DNA from: Alkalihalobacillus pseudalcaliphilus
GTDB lineage: Bacteria; Bacillota; Bacilli; Bacillales; Bacillaceae_D
Direction of reading: 5' to 3'
NCBI RefSeq assembly: GCF_028610675.1
Contig: NZ_JAQQWS010000004.1
Span: 186,001 to 250,000, forward strand
DNA length: 64,000 nucleotides
Shown here: in pieces, positions 17,659-26,654 of the stretch
How the letters are laid out: each line of letters opens with the position of its first letter
Position numbering within the stretch: position 1 is the first letter of the stretch
The notes under the pieces: generated by a model
What the model was told of the DNA's origin: nothing
The model's input: the letters and a program-made list of their open reading frames with translations, nothing else
Databases searched by the model: none
Translations under genes and position numbers: made by a program

Positions 17659-19026
17659 TTGAATAAAAAGCTAGTTGTTGTTTTAGTCGGTATGATCGGG
17701 ATCGTAGGATTTTTGTTTTATTGGTTGTATCAGCAAGAGCAAAAAGAAGAGGCTAATCAAGTAGATTCTAGTATAAGTGGCTATGATGAGCTTATGGAGT
17801 TGGCTCGAGATACGTATGCTTTTTTTGTGGAATTTACAGATGAGCGGACTGGATTAACAGCAGATCGTGTTGATTTATTTGATGGGGAAGATGTATATGA
17901 ACAAACATCCCCGACGAATATAGCGATGTATGCTTTAAGTCTGGTTGGCGCTGTTGAGTTAGGTTTTGAAACGAAGGGCCAAGCAAGTGAGAAGATAGCG
18001 ATTCTGCTGAACACATTGGATGAAATGAAAACGTGGAACGGCTTATATTATAATTGGTACTATACACATAATGGAGAATTGATGAATGATTGGGGTCAGT
18101 TCATTTCAACGGTGGATAACGGGTGGTTAACGGCAGCCTTAATGGTGGTAAGTGAGTATTTTCCTGAGCATGATGGGCAAGCGGAACAGCTCGTCTCCAA
18201 TATGGATTACTCGAAACTTTACAGCAAGTCAGTTGGACAATTTCATGGTGGTTATGATGTCGCTGAAGGCAAACTAACCGATCACCATTACGGCCTTCTT
18301 TATTCAGAAACGAGAATTACGAGCTATGTAGCGATAGGGAAAGAGGATGTACCACAGGAACATTGGTGGAAGTTATATCGTACATTCTTACCTGAGGATA
18401 CGTGGCAAGCACAAGTTCCTACAGGTGACTATGTGAAATACGATGGCCATTCTATTTATCAAGGTCATTACGAGTATGAAGGGATTCAGTATGTACCAAG
18501 TTGGGGAGGAAGTATGTTTGAGGCCTTAATGCCAGCCTTACTTATTGATGAAAAATCACTTGCTCCTCAAGGGTTAGGGTACAATAATGAACAGCATGTA
18601 AAAGCTCAAATTAAATATGCTGAGCTTAATGACTGGGACATTTGGGGGTTTTCACCCGCAGCTATTGAAGGAAATTACTTAGAATTTGGTGTACCCGTTC
18701 TAGGTGCAGGTGAAGGTTATCCTGACAACGGAACCGTTACTTCACACGCATCCTTGCTTGCGTTAGAATATGCATTCGAAGAAGTTTTAAGCAATGTAGC
18801 GACATTGAAAGAGTACGGTGCATATGGTGAATTTGGTTTATACGATACGGTAAGTATCCAATCAGGCAAGGTTCACCAAACATACTTAGCACTTGATCAA
18901 GGGATGATCCTAGCATCAATTGTCAATTATTTAACGGATGGTAGGTTACGTCACTACTTTCATCAACATGATGCTGGCGAAAAACCGATGCATTTATTAA
19001 AGGAAGAACAATTTATCCTCGAATAA
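17659..19026 (+). CDS. Membrane-anchored GH144/GH189-like beta-1,2-glucanase (glucoamylase-like fold)
   Basis: A 455-residue protein with an N-terminal membrane anchor (about 5-24) and the rest outside the cell. The body resembles the (alpha/alpha)6 region of cyclic beta-1,2-glucan synthases and GH144 endo-beta-1,2-glucanases: TSPTNIAMYALS (about 83), STVDNGWL (about 150), YSETRITSYVAIGKEDVP near 215-232, SWGGSMFEALMP (about 280), WGFSPAA (about 330) and SHASLLALEYA (about 365). Inference: it cuts beta-1,2-glucan at the surface to sophoro-oligosaccharides. The context of a GH94 oligoglucan phosphorylase and GH3 enzyme in the same regulon supports this. TTG 17659 after GGAGGG is the start. Transglycosylase activity instead of hydrolysis is possible. 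Confidence 0.72.
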   Translation: MNKKLVVVLVGMIGIVGFLFYWLYQQEQKEEANQVDSSISGYDELMELARDTYAFFVEFTDERTGLTADRVDLFDGEDVYEQTSPTNIAMYALSLVGAVELGFETKGQASEKIAILLNTLDEMKTWNGLYYNWYYTHNGELMNDWGQFISTVDNGWLTAALMVVSEYFPEHDGQAEQLVSNMDYSKLYSKSVGQFHGGYDVAEGKLTDHHYGLLYSETRITSYVAIGKEDVPQEHWWKLYRTFLPEDTWQAQVPTGDYVKYDGHSIYQGHYEYEGIQYVPSWGGSMFEALMPALLIDEKSLAPQGLGYNNEQHVKAQIKYAELNDWDIWGFSPAAIEGNYLEFGVPVLGAGEGYPDNGTVTSHASLLALEYAFEEVLSNVATLKEYGAYGEFGLYDTVSIQSGKVHQTYLALDQGMILASIVNYLTDGRLRHYFHQHDAGEKPMHLLKEEQFILE

Positions 19027-19035
19027 AAGTAATTT

Positions 19036-19061
19036 TTGAAAACGCTATTGTATTCGTTTTC
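19036..19061. other. Inverted repeat after the surface glucanase gene
   Basis: TGAAAACG / CGTTTTCA separated by ten bases, just before the lacI promoter. It has no T-run. It could be a weak terminator or a second protein site. Confidence 0.35.
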
Positions 19062-19076
19062 ACCATCGTATATAAT
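19048..19076 (+). promoter_or_regulatory. Promoter of the LacI-family regulator gene
   Basis: TTGTAT (19048-19053), 17 bp, TATAAT (19071-19076). The operator at 19080-19095 covers the expected start site, which indicates autorepression. Confidence 0.65.
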
Positions 19077-19079
19077 TTA

Positions 19080-19095
19080 ATTGAAACGTTTCAAT
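19080..19095. promoter_or_regulatory. LacI-type operator 2 (perfect palindrome)
   Basis: ATTGAAACGTTTCAAT, 16-bp perfect palindrome with a central CG, as is usual for LacI/GalR regulators. Located between the TATAAT and the start of the regulator gene. Confidence 0.8.
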
Positions 19096-19135
19096 AGATT
19101 GAAATGGTTTAGATTATGACAAAGAGGTTAGAGCA

Positions 19136-20104
19136 TTGCCAACATTAAAAGATGTCGCAAAAAAAGCCAGTGTAAGTATCGCAACAGCTTCATATGCGAT
19201 CAATGGAAGCAAGCTAATTACAGAAGAGACTAGAAAAAAAGTGTTACAAGCTGCAAAGGAGATCGGTTATCGGCCTAATGGTGTTGCCAAAAATCTTAAG
19301 AAAAACCGCAGTGAGATAATTGGCCTCTTTCTTAGTGGCTTTACCGGACCGTTCTTTAATGAGCTTCTAGAAGGAATTCAAGATGTTGTGATACAACGAG
19401 GATATGAAATGGTCGTTTGTGCAACAGTTGACAAACATCGCTTACTGATTGAAAAGCATGTCGATGGTGCGATTATCTTAAACTATCATATTTCCGACCA
19501 ATTGGTAGAGGATATTGCCCAAACGGGACTCCCTATGATCTTATTAGATAGGGAAATTTCTTCTGAGAATACGCAAAATGTAATTTTACCGAATGAAGAA
19601 GGGATTACGTATTCAGTAGAACATCTTGTTCAAAAAGGGCATAAACGCATTGGTTTTATCGCGGGTGCGGATGATTCTTATGATGGTGAAACGCGTCTAA
19701 AAGGTTTTAGGAAAGCGATGAAAACCCATGGCCTCATATTTCATGAAGAGGATTTAATTCGTGCAGATTTTACCGAAATAAGTGGCTTATTAAGTATGAA
19801 GCACTATTTACACAGTTATCAAGATTATCCAACTGCTTTTATTTCAGCCAATGATGAAATGGCGATGGGAGCCATCAAGGCGGCCAAGGAACATGGCATG
19901 AGTATCCCTGATGATATGGCTTTTATTGGCTTTGATGATATTGCTTTGGCTTCATACTTTCAACCGCCTTTAACGACTGTTCGAGTGCAAAAGAAGCAGT
20001 GGGGTATGGAAGCAGCTAATCGCTTATTTGACATGTTGGAAGGTAAAAAGGCAAGTGTTAGCCATTCTGTTCCAATCGAGTTTATTGAGCGTCAAACTAC
20101 TTAG
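19136..20104 (+). CDS. LacI/GalR-family repressor of the beta-glucan locus
   Basis: A 322-residue regulator: helix-turn-helix and hinge at 1-60 (TLKDVAKKASVSIATASYAING, here split by its first Ala-Lys pair) and a periplasmic-binding-like effector domain (about 60-320) with LLDREIS, GHKRIGFIAGADDS and AFIGFDDIALASYF. TTG 19136 follows AGAGG. Four near-identical palindromes at 17602, 19080, 20158 and 34260 lie before the glucanase, itself, the binding-protein operon and the GH3 gene, so it is the evident local repressor. The inducer is probably a sophoro-oligosaccharide (inference). Confidence 0.9.
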   Translation: MPTLKDVAKKASVSIATASYAINGSKLITEETRKKVLQAAKEIGYRPNGVAKNLKKNRSEIIGLFLSGFTGPFFNELLEGIQDVVIQRGYEMVVCATVDKHRLLIEKHVDGAIILNYHISDQLVEDIAQTGLPMILLDREISSENTQNVILPNEEGITYSVEHLVQKGHKRIGFIAGADDSYDGETRLKGFRKAMKTHGLIFHEEDLIRADFTEISGLLSMKHYLHSYQDYPTAFISANDEMAMGAIKAAKEHGMSIPDDMAFIGFDDIALASYFQPPLTTVRVQKKQWGMEAANRLFDMLEGKKASVSHSVPIEFIERQTT

Positions 20105-20157
20105 TTCATAAAGAACAACTCATACAGAAAGATAAAATATCTTCTGTATTGCCTTTA

Positions 20158-20173
20158 ATTGAAACGTTTCAAT
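20158..20173. promoter_or_regulatory. LacI-type operator 3 (perfect palindrome)
   Basis: ATTGAAACGTTTCAAT, about 195 bp before the binding-protein gene. A plausible promoter, TTGAAC (20177-20182) with 17 bp to TTAAAT (20200-20205), starts just after it. A long leader (about 160 nt) follows. Confidence 0.75.
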
Positions 20174-20368
20174 TATTTGAACTTTTTTACATTTTTATGT
20201 TAAATTTTCTGACATTAAACGCAAACAATAGAATGAAATGTCATTCAAACGACCATAACACAAACGTATGACTGTAAAGCATCATATATGGTAGGAGCGA
20301 GATTGATTGTATGTTCGCATCTCATCGCAGCAATTTCAATTAAAACGATATGAAAAGGAGCAAAAACA

Positions 20369-21757
20369 ATGAAGAAAAAAGCACTTGCTTTATTAACAGC
20401 AACAGCAATGCTAGCATTAGCTGCTTGTGGTAACGACGATAGTAATGATACAAACAATGACAGCACGTCCCCTGATGGAGGAGATGAGCAAGTAACACTT
20501 TCTGTTGCAAGCTGGACGTTCGGTACAGAACAAGATTACAACCTTGAAAGAGCGATGATTGACGCTTTTGAAGAAGAATATCCACATATCACGGTTGAAA
20601 TTGATGAATCTATTGATGGTGCAGATTGGAATGGTTCATTATCAACTGCGGCAAGTGCAGGGAATATGCCAGATTTATTCATGCTTGCACAAGTACCAAC
20701 AGGATTATCGAACGATTGGTTATTACCATTAAATGAAGTGACTGAAGGCGACGCGGATTTTGATAATATTCCAGAAGCGGTTAGACAAGCGGTAACGTAT
20801 GATGAGCAAGCTTACGCAATTCCAGCAGCTCAACATTTCTTAGGATATTTTGTAAACAAAGATTTATTTGAAGAAGCGAATTTAGACGCACCAAGTTTAG
20901 GTATGAGTCTTGATGATTTTACTGATGCCGTTCGTTCTATTACAAACATTAACAGTGGAACGGTAGGACTGAATCATCCACATACGATTTTAGACTGGTA
21001 TCCAGCTGCGGCAAATGAAGATTTAAGTTGGTACACATACAGTGATGAATCAGGATTTAATATCAGTTCAAATGAGTTTATTGCGGGTGTGAATTTAGCC
21101 AATTCGTTTATGTCAAATGATTATAATTATGAGACTTTATCAGAAGATCAGAAAGCAAGCTTTAATGGTGAAGATGAAAATGAAGTTTGGTTTAACGGTG
21201 GAATCGCCTTCAAATGGGATGGTTCTTATGCAGCAGGAATCTTTGGTGAAACAGCAACGTTTGATTGGGACTTCGTTGGTATTCCTGGTGACCGTGTCGT
21301 AATGACAAATGACTTCTTTGGTATCGCACAAAGCACTGATCACCCAGAAGAAGCTTATCTTTTAGCAAAATGGTTATCATTTGGTGAAGATGGATTCATG
21401 AAGCGTATGGAATTAGTAGATGGTGAAGAAGGTTATAGCTTAAGTTCATTACCGATGACAACGAATCAAACGGTTTTAGATTCTTACTTTGAAAGAGTTC
21501 CTGTAGAAGGAATTAAACAAGCTTATGAAAATATAGACCAAGCTGTAGTGGAACCTGTTAAAACTGTGCCTGGTTATGTACAAGCTCGTTGGGAAGCACC
21601 AACTGGTATTTCAGTAGGTGAAGAAGCGAATGCAAGTATTGCAGCTTTATTAGATGCAGCTGTTCGTGGAGAAATCAATATTGAAGATTACGCAAGTCAA
21701 ATTAATGAATTAGCAAATCAAAAGTATGAAGAAGGACTTCAAGCTATTAGTGAATAG
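20369..21757 (+). CDS. Sugar ABC transporter substrate-binding lipoprotein
   Basis: A 462-residue extracellular binding protein of the MalE type (family 1). The signal peptide ends in LALAAC with lipid-anchor C20, followed by an Asn/Asp-rich linker. The mature domain shows QVTLSVASWTFG at its start and FKWDGSYAAGIFG in the middle. It is a good candidate for the sophoro-oligosaccharide receptor, by analogy with the binding protein next to the oligoglucan phosphorylase in Listeria innocua (established there; inferred here). AAAGGAG precedes the ATG. Three hairpins follow its stop, separating it from the long operon below. Confidence 0.85.
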   Translation: MKKKALALLTATAMLALAACGNDDSNDTNNDSTSPDGGDEQVTLSVASWTFGTEQDYNLERAMIDAFEEEYPHITVEIDESIDGADWNGSLSTAASAGNMPDLFMLAQVPTGLSNDWLLPLNEVTEGDADFDNIPEAVRQAVTYDEQAYAIPAAQHFLGYFVNKDLFEEANLDAPSLGMSLDDFTDAVRSITNINSGTVGLNHPHTILDWYPAAANEDLSWYTYSDESGFNISSNEFIAGVNLANSFMSNDYNYETLSEDQKASFNGEDENEVWFNGGIAFKWDGSYAAGIFGETATFDWDFVGIPGDRVVMTNDFFGIAQSTDHPEEAYLLAKWLSFGEDGFMKRMELVDGEEGYSLSSLPMTTNQTVLDSYFERVPVEGIKQAYENIDQAVVEPVKTVPGYVQARWEAPTGISVGEEANASIAALLDAAVRGEINIEDYASQINELANQKYEEGLQAISE

Positions 21758-21770
21758 GTTATACGATACC

Positions 21771-21879
21771 CAGGGGCTAGAGCCCCTGAGTTTTATATAT
21801 CTATTTAGGCCATAACGAGCATTCAAACGGTTGATGTTCGCTCGGAAAAATCTGAATACTCCTATAACCAACTAGGAGT
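21771..21879 (+). terminator. Three intercistronic hairpins after the binding-protein gene
   Basis: Hairpin 1: CAGGGGC / GCCCCTG (21771-21788), followed by AGTTTTATAT. Hairpin 2: CGAGC / GCTCG (21816-21844). Hairpin 3: ACTCCTA / TAGGAGT (21858-21879), followed by AGCTTTT. They fit a partial terminator or mRNA-stabilising structure that makes the binding protein more abundant than downstream products. Confidence 0.6.
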
Positions 21880-21906
21880 AGCTTTTAGAAATTAGGAGGT
21901 ATAACG

Positions 21907-24849
21907 ATGAAATCTAAGATATTGTTGTGGTCGTTCATCTTATTATTCTTTTCACCACATTTTGTGGCTGTTGCAGATGAGGCAGATGGGGCCGTTGAAA
22001 CGACTGCACAAGTCATAGAACAAAACTACCACCTAACCCTTGAAGAATGGAAGAATCAAGGGATTGATAGCACAGAACCATTTTTTCAGGCTATCAACCC
22101 TTCTTCTTTTATAATGGAAGATCGTCAGCAGTTAGTTGAGTCTTCGGATAGTGAAGGCTATGGAGATCGTGTTTTCTATTGGCATAATCAAGAGTCCGTG
22201 GTTGTTGAAGTAGAAGTTGAGGAAGAAGGTTTATACGAGTTAAGTTTTGATTATTATCCTTTAGGAGATTTAATTGTGCCGATAGAAGGTGCGATCGAAG
22301 TGAACGGAGAGTACCCGTTTTTTGAGAGTAGGAGAATTGTCTTTCCGGTTAACTGGCAAAATGAAAGTAATGACTTTGATATAGACCGTTTTGGTAATGA
22401 AATTATCCCGAAACAAGTTCCACAGGAAGAATGGCATCACATTAAAGCATTAGATTCTAGCCATATGCAAAGCCGTCCTTTGAAGTTTCATTTAGAAGCA
22501 GGCAGCAATGAAATTCAACTTGAAAATTTACGTGGGGAACTATTGTTAGGGGATGTTTTTGTTACATCAGTAACAGATACTCCTACATATGAACAATATT
22601 TACAAGATGGAAAAGGATTAGCTTTTGAAGGCGATTATCTTACTTTTGAAGCAGAATATCCTTTTTATAAGAATAGCTCTTATGTTCGTCCAACATCTGT
22701 CCAAGATCCTTCTGTTGTCCCGTACGAAAGTGATCGTCAGTTATTAAATACGTTTGGTGGCGATTCGTGGATGAAGCCGGGGCAAAAAGCAACGTGGGAA
22801 GTGGAAGTACCTGAAGCCGGCTATTATCAATTAACATTGAAGGTGAAACAGAACATCGGAACGAGTGCGATTAGCTATCGTACATTATCAATCAATGGGG
22901 ACATTCCATTTTTAGAGGTTGAGCAATACCCTTTTAGTAATCGAAGTGAGTGGTATAACGAAACATTTAGTCATGAAAACGGAGAACCATTTTATTTCTT
23001 TTTTGAAGAAGGAAAAAATGAAATTACGTTAGAGGCAGATGCAACTCCTAACGCCCGAGTATTACGAACGATAGACGAAGTAATGGCTGGTATTGAAGAA
23101 TTATCACTCGATATACGTAAGCTAACGGGGAATCAGCAAGACCGTTCAAGAGATTGGGTTATCAGTGATTATATCCCTGGAATCGATGTAAGATTAACAG
23201 AATGGGCCAAAATGTTAGAGGTAGAAGTGAGCTATTTAGAAGAGATGAATGATGGAAATGAGACAACATCGATTACGTCGATGCGTATGGCGATTGATAA
23301 GCTCTTAACGTTAGCAAAAGAGCCGGATCGTATTCCTAGTCAAATGTCTCAACTTTCAGAAGGATCAAATTCATCGGCCCAGCTTTTAGGAAATATTATT
23401 CAAACGCTGCAAGCCCAGCCGTTAACAATTGACCGCTTTTACCTCCATACGAGTGATGACTTACCAAAAGCGGAAGCAGGTTGGTGGACAAAATCGAAGG
23501 AGTCAGTTGTTCGTTTCATTAACTCATTTAGGCAGGATAATTTAGCGATGGGTAATGTTTCGGATCAGACTGTTGAGATTTGGGTGAATCGACCTCGACA
23601 ATATGTTGAGCTTTTACAAAATATGGCCGACCAAAACTTCACACCTGAAACAGGAATTGAAGTGAAATTTTCACTTATGCCAGATGAAGGAAAGTTAATC
23701 TTGGCTAGTGCTGCAGATACTCAACCTGACTTAGCAATCGGAATAAGTAATTGGTTACCGTATGAATTGGCTATTCGTGGGGCGGCGGTTGATTTAAGGC
23801 AATTTGAAGAGTTCAAAGAGCTTGGTCAGGAGTTTTCCCCTGGAGCATTCTTGCCCTATATCGTAGAAGATGGCTTATACGCATTACCAGAAACACAAGA
23901 TTTTAATGTTCAATTCTATCGTCGCGATATTATGGAAGCTCTCGATATTCCTATACCCGATACATGGGATGATGTAACCTCTATTTTGCCTGAATTACAG
24001 AGGTATGGGTTTAATTATTACACACCTATTGCTGGTGCTGTTGCTTTTAAGCCATTCCAAACGACCGCTCCGTTTATTTATCAGCATGGTGGCGACTTAT
24101 ACGAGTCGGACGGAATCGGAACAACGATTGATAGTGAAGAATCGTTACAAGGTATTCAATTTATGTCGGAATTAAATACGTTATATAGTACACCATTACA
24201 AGTTCCTAACTTTTATAACCATTTCCGTTATTCAACTTTGCCAATTGGTATCGCTAACTTTGAAACGTATGTGCAACTTACTGCAGCTGCACCTGAAATT
24301 TCAGGATGGTGGGAGCTATCACCTCATCCGGGTGTGGAGCAAGAAGATGGCAATGTCGCGAGATGGGCGATGGGTTCTGGACAGTCAGCGATGATTTTTG
24401 AAGGTAGTGATTTGCAGGACGAAGCTTGGCAAGTTTTAAAATGGTGGATGTCAAGTGAAGTTCAAACAGAGTTTGCAACTAGTTTACAGACATTATATGG
24501 CCCTGAATATATGTGGAATACAGCCAATATCGTTTCTTTTGGACAATTACCATTACCACAGGAGCATAAAGATGTTGTGTTGGAACAATGGGAGTATTTA
24601 AAAGAGGTGCCAAAAACTCCTTATGCTTATATGGTTGAGCGTGAAATTAGTAATGTGTGGAATACGATCGTTTTTGATGGTGAAACGACACGTTCAGCTG
24701 TTGATGATGCCGTCGTTAATATTGATAGAGAAATGCGTAGAAAGTTAGAGGAATTTGGATATATCGAAAATGGGCGTGTTGTAAAGCCATATCCAATCCC
24801 AACAATTGAACTGGTAGAAGGGTGGTTAGAAATAGATGAAGACAATTAG
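21907..24849 (+). CDS. Large fusion: secreted carbohydrate-binding-like region plus family 1 solute-binding domain
   Basis: A 980-residue secreted protein with a cleavable signal (about 1-23, no lipobox Cys). Residues about 70-220 and 240-385 are two beta-rich modules with similar openings (VVEVEVEEEGLYELSFDYYP; ATWEVEVPEAGYYQLTLKVK), resembling carbohydrate-binding domains. A helical region follows (about 385-550). From about 555 to 960 it resembles a MalE-type binding protein (VEIWVNRPRQYVELL, LPETQDFNVQFYRRDIM, SAMIFEGSDLQDEAW). Ordinary binding proteins are about 430-560 residues. It overlaps the first permease gene by 14 bp. Inference: a long-substrate receptor or scaffold for the transporter. 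Confidence 0.75.
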   Translation: MKSKILLWSFILLFFSPHFVAVADEADGAVETTAQVIEQNYHLTLEEWKNQGIDSTEPFFQAINPSSFIMEDRQQLVESSDSEGYGDRVFYWHNQESVVVEVEVEEEGLYELSFDYYPLGDLIVPIEGAIEVNGEYPFFESRRIVFPVNWQNESNDFDIDRFGNEIIPKQVPQEEWHHIKALDSSHMQSRPLKFHLEAGSNEIQLENLRGELLLGDVFVTSVTDTPTYEQYLQDGKGLAFEGDYLTFEAEYPFYKNSSYVRPTSVQDPSVVPYESDRQLLNTFGGDSWMKPGQKATWEVEVPEAGYYQLTLKVKQNIGTSAISYRTLSINGDIPFLEVEQYPFSNRSEWYNETFSHENGEPFYFFFEEGKNEITLEADATPNARVLRTIDEVMAGIEELSLDIRKLTGNQQDRSRDWVISDYIPGIDVRLTEWAKMLEVEVSYLEEMNDGNETTSITSMRMAIDKLLTLAKEPDRIPSQMSQLSEGSNSSAQLLGNIIQTLQAQPLTIDRFYLHTSDDLPKAEAGWWTKSKESVVRFINSFRQDNLAMGNVSDQTVEIWVNRPRQYVELLQNMADQNFTPETGIEVKFSLMPDEGKLILASAADTQPDLAIGISNWLPYELAIRGAAVDLRQFEEFKELGQEFSPGAFLPYIVEDGLYALPETQDFNVQFYRRDIMEALDIPIPDTWDDVTSILPELQRYGFNYYTPIAGAVAFKPFQTTAPFIYQHGGDLYESDGIGTTIDSEESLQGIQFMSELNTLYSTPLQVPNFYNHFRYSTLPIGIANFETYVQLTAAAPEISGWWELSPHPGVEQEDGNVARWAMGSGQSAMIFEGSDLQDEAWQVLKWWMSSEVQTEFATSLQTLYGPEYMWNTANIVSFGQLPLPQEHKDVVLEQWEYLKEVPKTPYAYMVEREISNVWNTIVFDGETTRSAVDDAVVNIDREMRRKLEEFGYIENGRVVKPYPIPTIELVEGWLEIDEDN

Positions 24850-25726
24850 AAATCATAGTAGTACAGCGATATTTCTAGCCCCTTACTTATTACTATTTCT
24901 TATTTTTATCGTTTTGCCGGTTGTAGCGGCGATTGGATTATCGTTCACGTATTTTAATGCTATCGAGACGCCTAGCTGGGTAGGTTTGAGTAACTATGTC
25001 AACCTGATGACTCAAGATGGGGTGTTTATGGAATACATCATTCCTAATACCCTCATCTTTGCTTTAATTGTTGGGCCTGGTGGATACGTGCTTTCCTTTA
25101 TCTTAGCGTGGATGCTCGCACAAATTTCCAAAATACCTAGAATGATATTAGCACTGATAATTTACTCTCCATCGATGACTGCCGGTGTTGCGATGGGTGT
25201 TGTGTGGAGAATTATCTTTAGTGGTGATGAGACGGGTTATTTAAATAGTATGTTAATATCCATCGGGGCTGTCTTAGAGCCTGTTCAGTGGCTTCAATCA
25301 CCTGAGCATTTGATGATGATTATGATTATTGTCACGATTTGGGGCAGTATGGGTGTCGGGTTCTTAGCGATGTTATCAGGAGTTTTAAATATTAATAAAG
25401 AAATCTATGAAGCAGCTTATATTGATGGAATAAAAAATAGATTCCAAGAAATCATTTATATTACGATTCCTTCTATGAAACCACAAATGTTGTTCGGTGC
25501 TGTAATGGCCGTAGTTGGTACATTTTCTGCAGGGGCGATTGGTGTTGAGTTATCTGGTGCTAATCCGACACCACAATATGCCGGGCAATTAATGGTTAAC
25601 CACCTAGAGGATTATGGATTTATCCGTTATGAGATGGGATATGCCGCAGCCATTTCTGTTTGTTTACTTATCTTTATCTACTTATTTTCCAAAGTGGCAT
25701 GGCGTTTATTTGGAGAAAAGGATTAG
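24836..25726 (+). CDS. Sugar ABC transporter permease, MalF-like (pair 1)
   Basis: A 296-residue inner-membrane permease with six membrane segments. The cytoplasmic EAA loop is EAAYIDGIKNRFQEIIYITIP near 190. The N-terminal helix begins APYLLLFLIFIVLP, typical of MalF/UgpA-type subunits. The start overlaps the fused binding-protein stop (14 bp). It pairs with the MalG-like protein at 25760. No ATPase gene is near. Confidence 0.9.
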   Translation: MKTIRNHSSTAIFLAPYLLLFLIFIVLPVVAAIGLSFTYFNAIETPSWVGLSNYVNLMTQDGVFMEYIIPNTLIFALIVGPGGYVLSFILAWMLAQISKIPRMILALIIYSPSMTAGVAMGVVWRIIFSGDETGYLNSMLISIGAVLEPVQWLQSPEHLMMIMIIVTIWGSMGVGFLAMLSGVLNINKEIYEAAYIDGIKNRFQEIIYITIPSMKPQMLFGAVMAVVGTFSAGAIGVELSGANPTPQYAGQLMVNHLEDYGFIRYEMGYAAAISVCLLIFIYLFSKVAWRLFGEKD

Positions 25727-25759
25727 AGTAGTGGAATTTACGTATTAGGGGTGTATACA

Positions 25760-26635
25760 ATGTCATCTTTTCAAGGTACAAAAATCAATCCTAGTAAGTT
25801 TCACCGTAGCCAAATTAAGTTCTATCTATTTTTATTACCATTAGCTGTGTTTATGGCGCTGCCAATCATTTATATCTTTATGCACGCATTTAAACCACTT
25901 GATGAGTTATTTGCTTATCCACCCAGGTTTTTTGTTGAAAAACCAACGATGCAAAATTTTGTGGATTTGTTTAGCATAACAAGCGCTACAGGTGTTCCTG
26001 TTTCTAGGTATTTATTTAACAGTTTAATTATCACAACAGCCGTCGTTATATTAACGGTCTTAATTAGTACAATGGCTGGTTATGCGTTATCAAAAAAACG
26101 TTTTAAACTCAAGAAAACCATTTTTGAAATTAATACGTTAGCGTTAATGTTTGTACCAGCTGCTGTAACGATTCCAAGATATTTATTAATGGATGAGATT
26201 GGTCTATTAGATAATTTCTTTGCTCATATTTTTCCTCTTTTAGCGATGCCGGTCGGGCTGTTTTTGGTAAAACAATTTATTGACCAAATTCCAAATGAGC
26301 TCATTGAGGCGGCACAAATGGATGGAGCAACGGATTATCGGATTTTTTGGCAAATCGTTATGCCACTTGTAAAACCAGCAGTAGCCACTATTGCTATTCT
26401 TTCCTTCCAACTTGTTTGGAATAGTGTAGAGACTTCCGTTTTATATGTGAATGATGAAAATTTAAAAACGTTCAGTTTCTTTATGACAACACTTGCTTCC
26501 GATACAGGTAATACGGTTGCGGGACAAGGAATGGCGGCAGCGGCGTCACTAGTGATGTTTGTTCCAAACTTAGTCATCTTTATTATTTTACAGAGTCAAG
26601 TCATGAATACGATGGCTCACTCAGGTATCAAATAA
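25760..26635 (+). CDS. Sugar ABC transporter permease, MalG-like (pair 1)
   Basis: A 291-residue MalG/UgpE-type permease. The EAA loop is EAAQMDGATDYRIFWQIVMP near 195, and YALSKKRFKLK near 110 is typical. An in-frame GTG at 25751 lies inside the ribosome-binding site AGGGGTG, so ATG 25760 is preferred. Forms the heterodimer with the preceding MalF-like gene (33 bp gap). The next gene begins 19 bp downstream. Confidence 0.9.
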   Translation: MSSFQGTKINPSKFHRSQIKFYLFLLPLAVFMALPIIYIFMHAFKPLDELFAYPPRFFVEKPTMQNFVDLFSITSATGVPVSRYLFNSLIITTAVVILTVLISTMAGYALSKKRFKLKKTIFEINTLALMFVPAAVTIPRYLLMDEIGLLDNFFAHIFPLLAMPVGLFLVKQFIDQIPNELIEAAQMDGATDYRIFWQIVMPLVKPAVATIAILSFQLVWNSVETSVLYVNDENLKTFSFFMTTLASDTGNTVAGQGMAAAASLVMFVPNLVIFIILQSQVMNTMAHSGIK

Positions 26636-26654
26636 CCAATAGGAGGTAGGGGAC

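Noticed and set aside
19036..19061. CcpA cre site
   Set aside because: TGAAAACG is cre-like, but the other half is ten bases away and does not fit the cre spacing; kept only as an inverted repeat.
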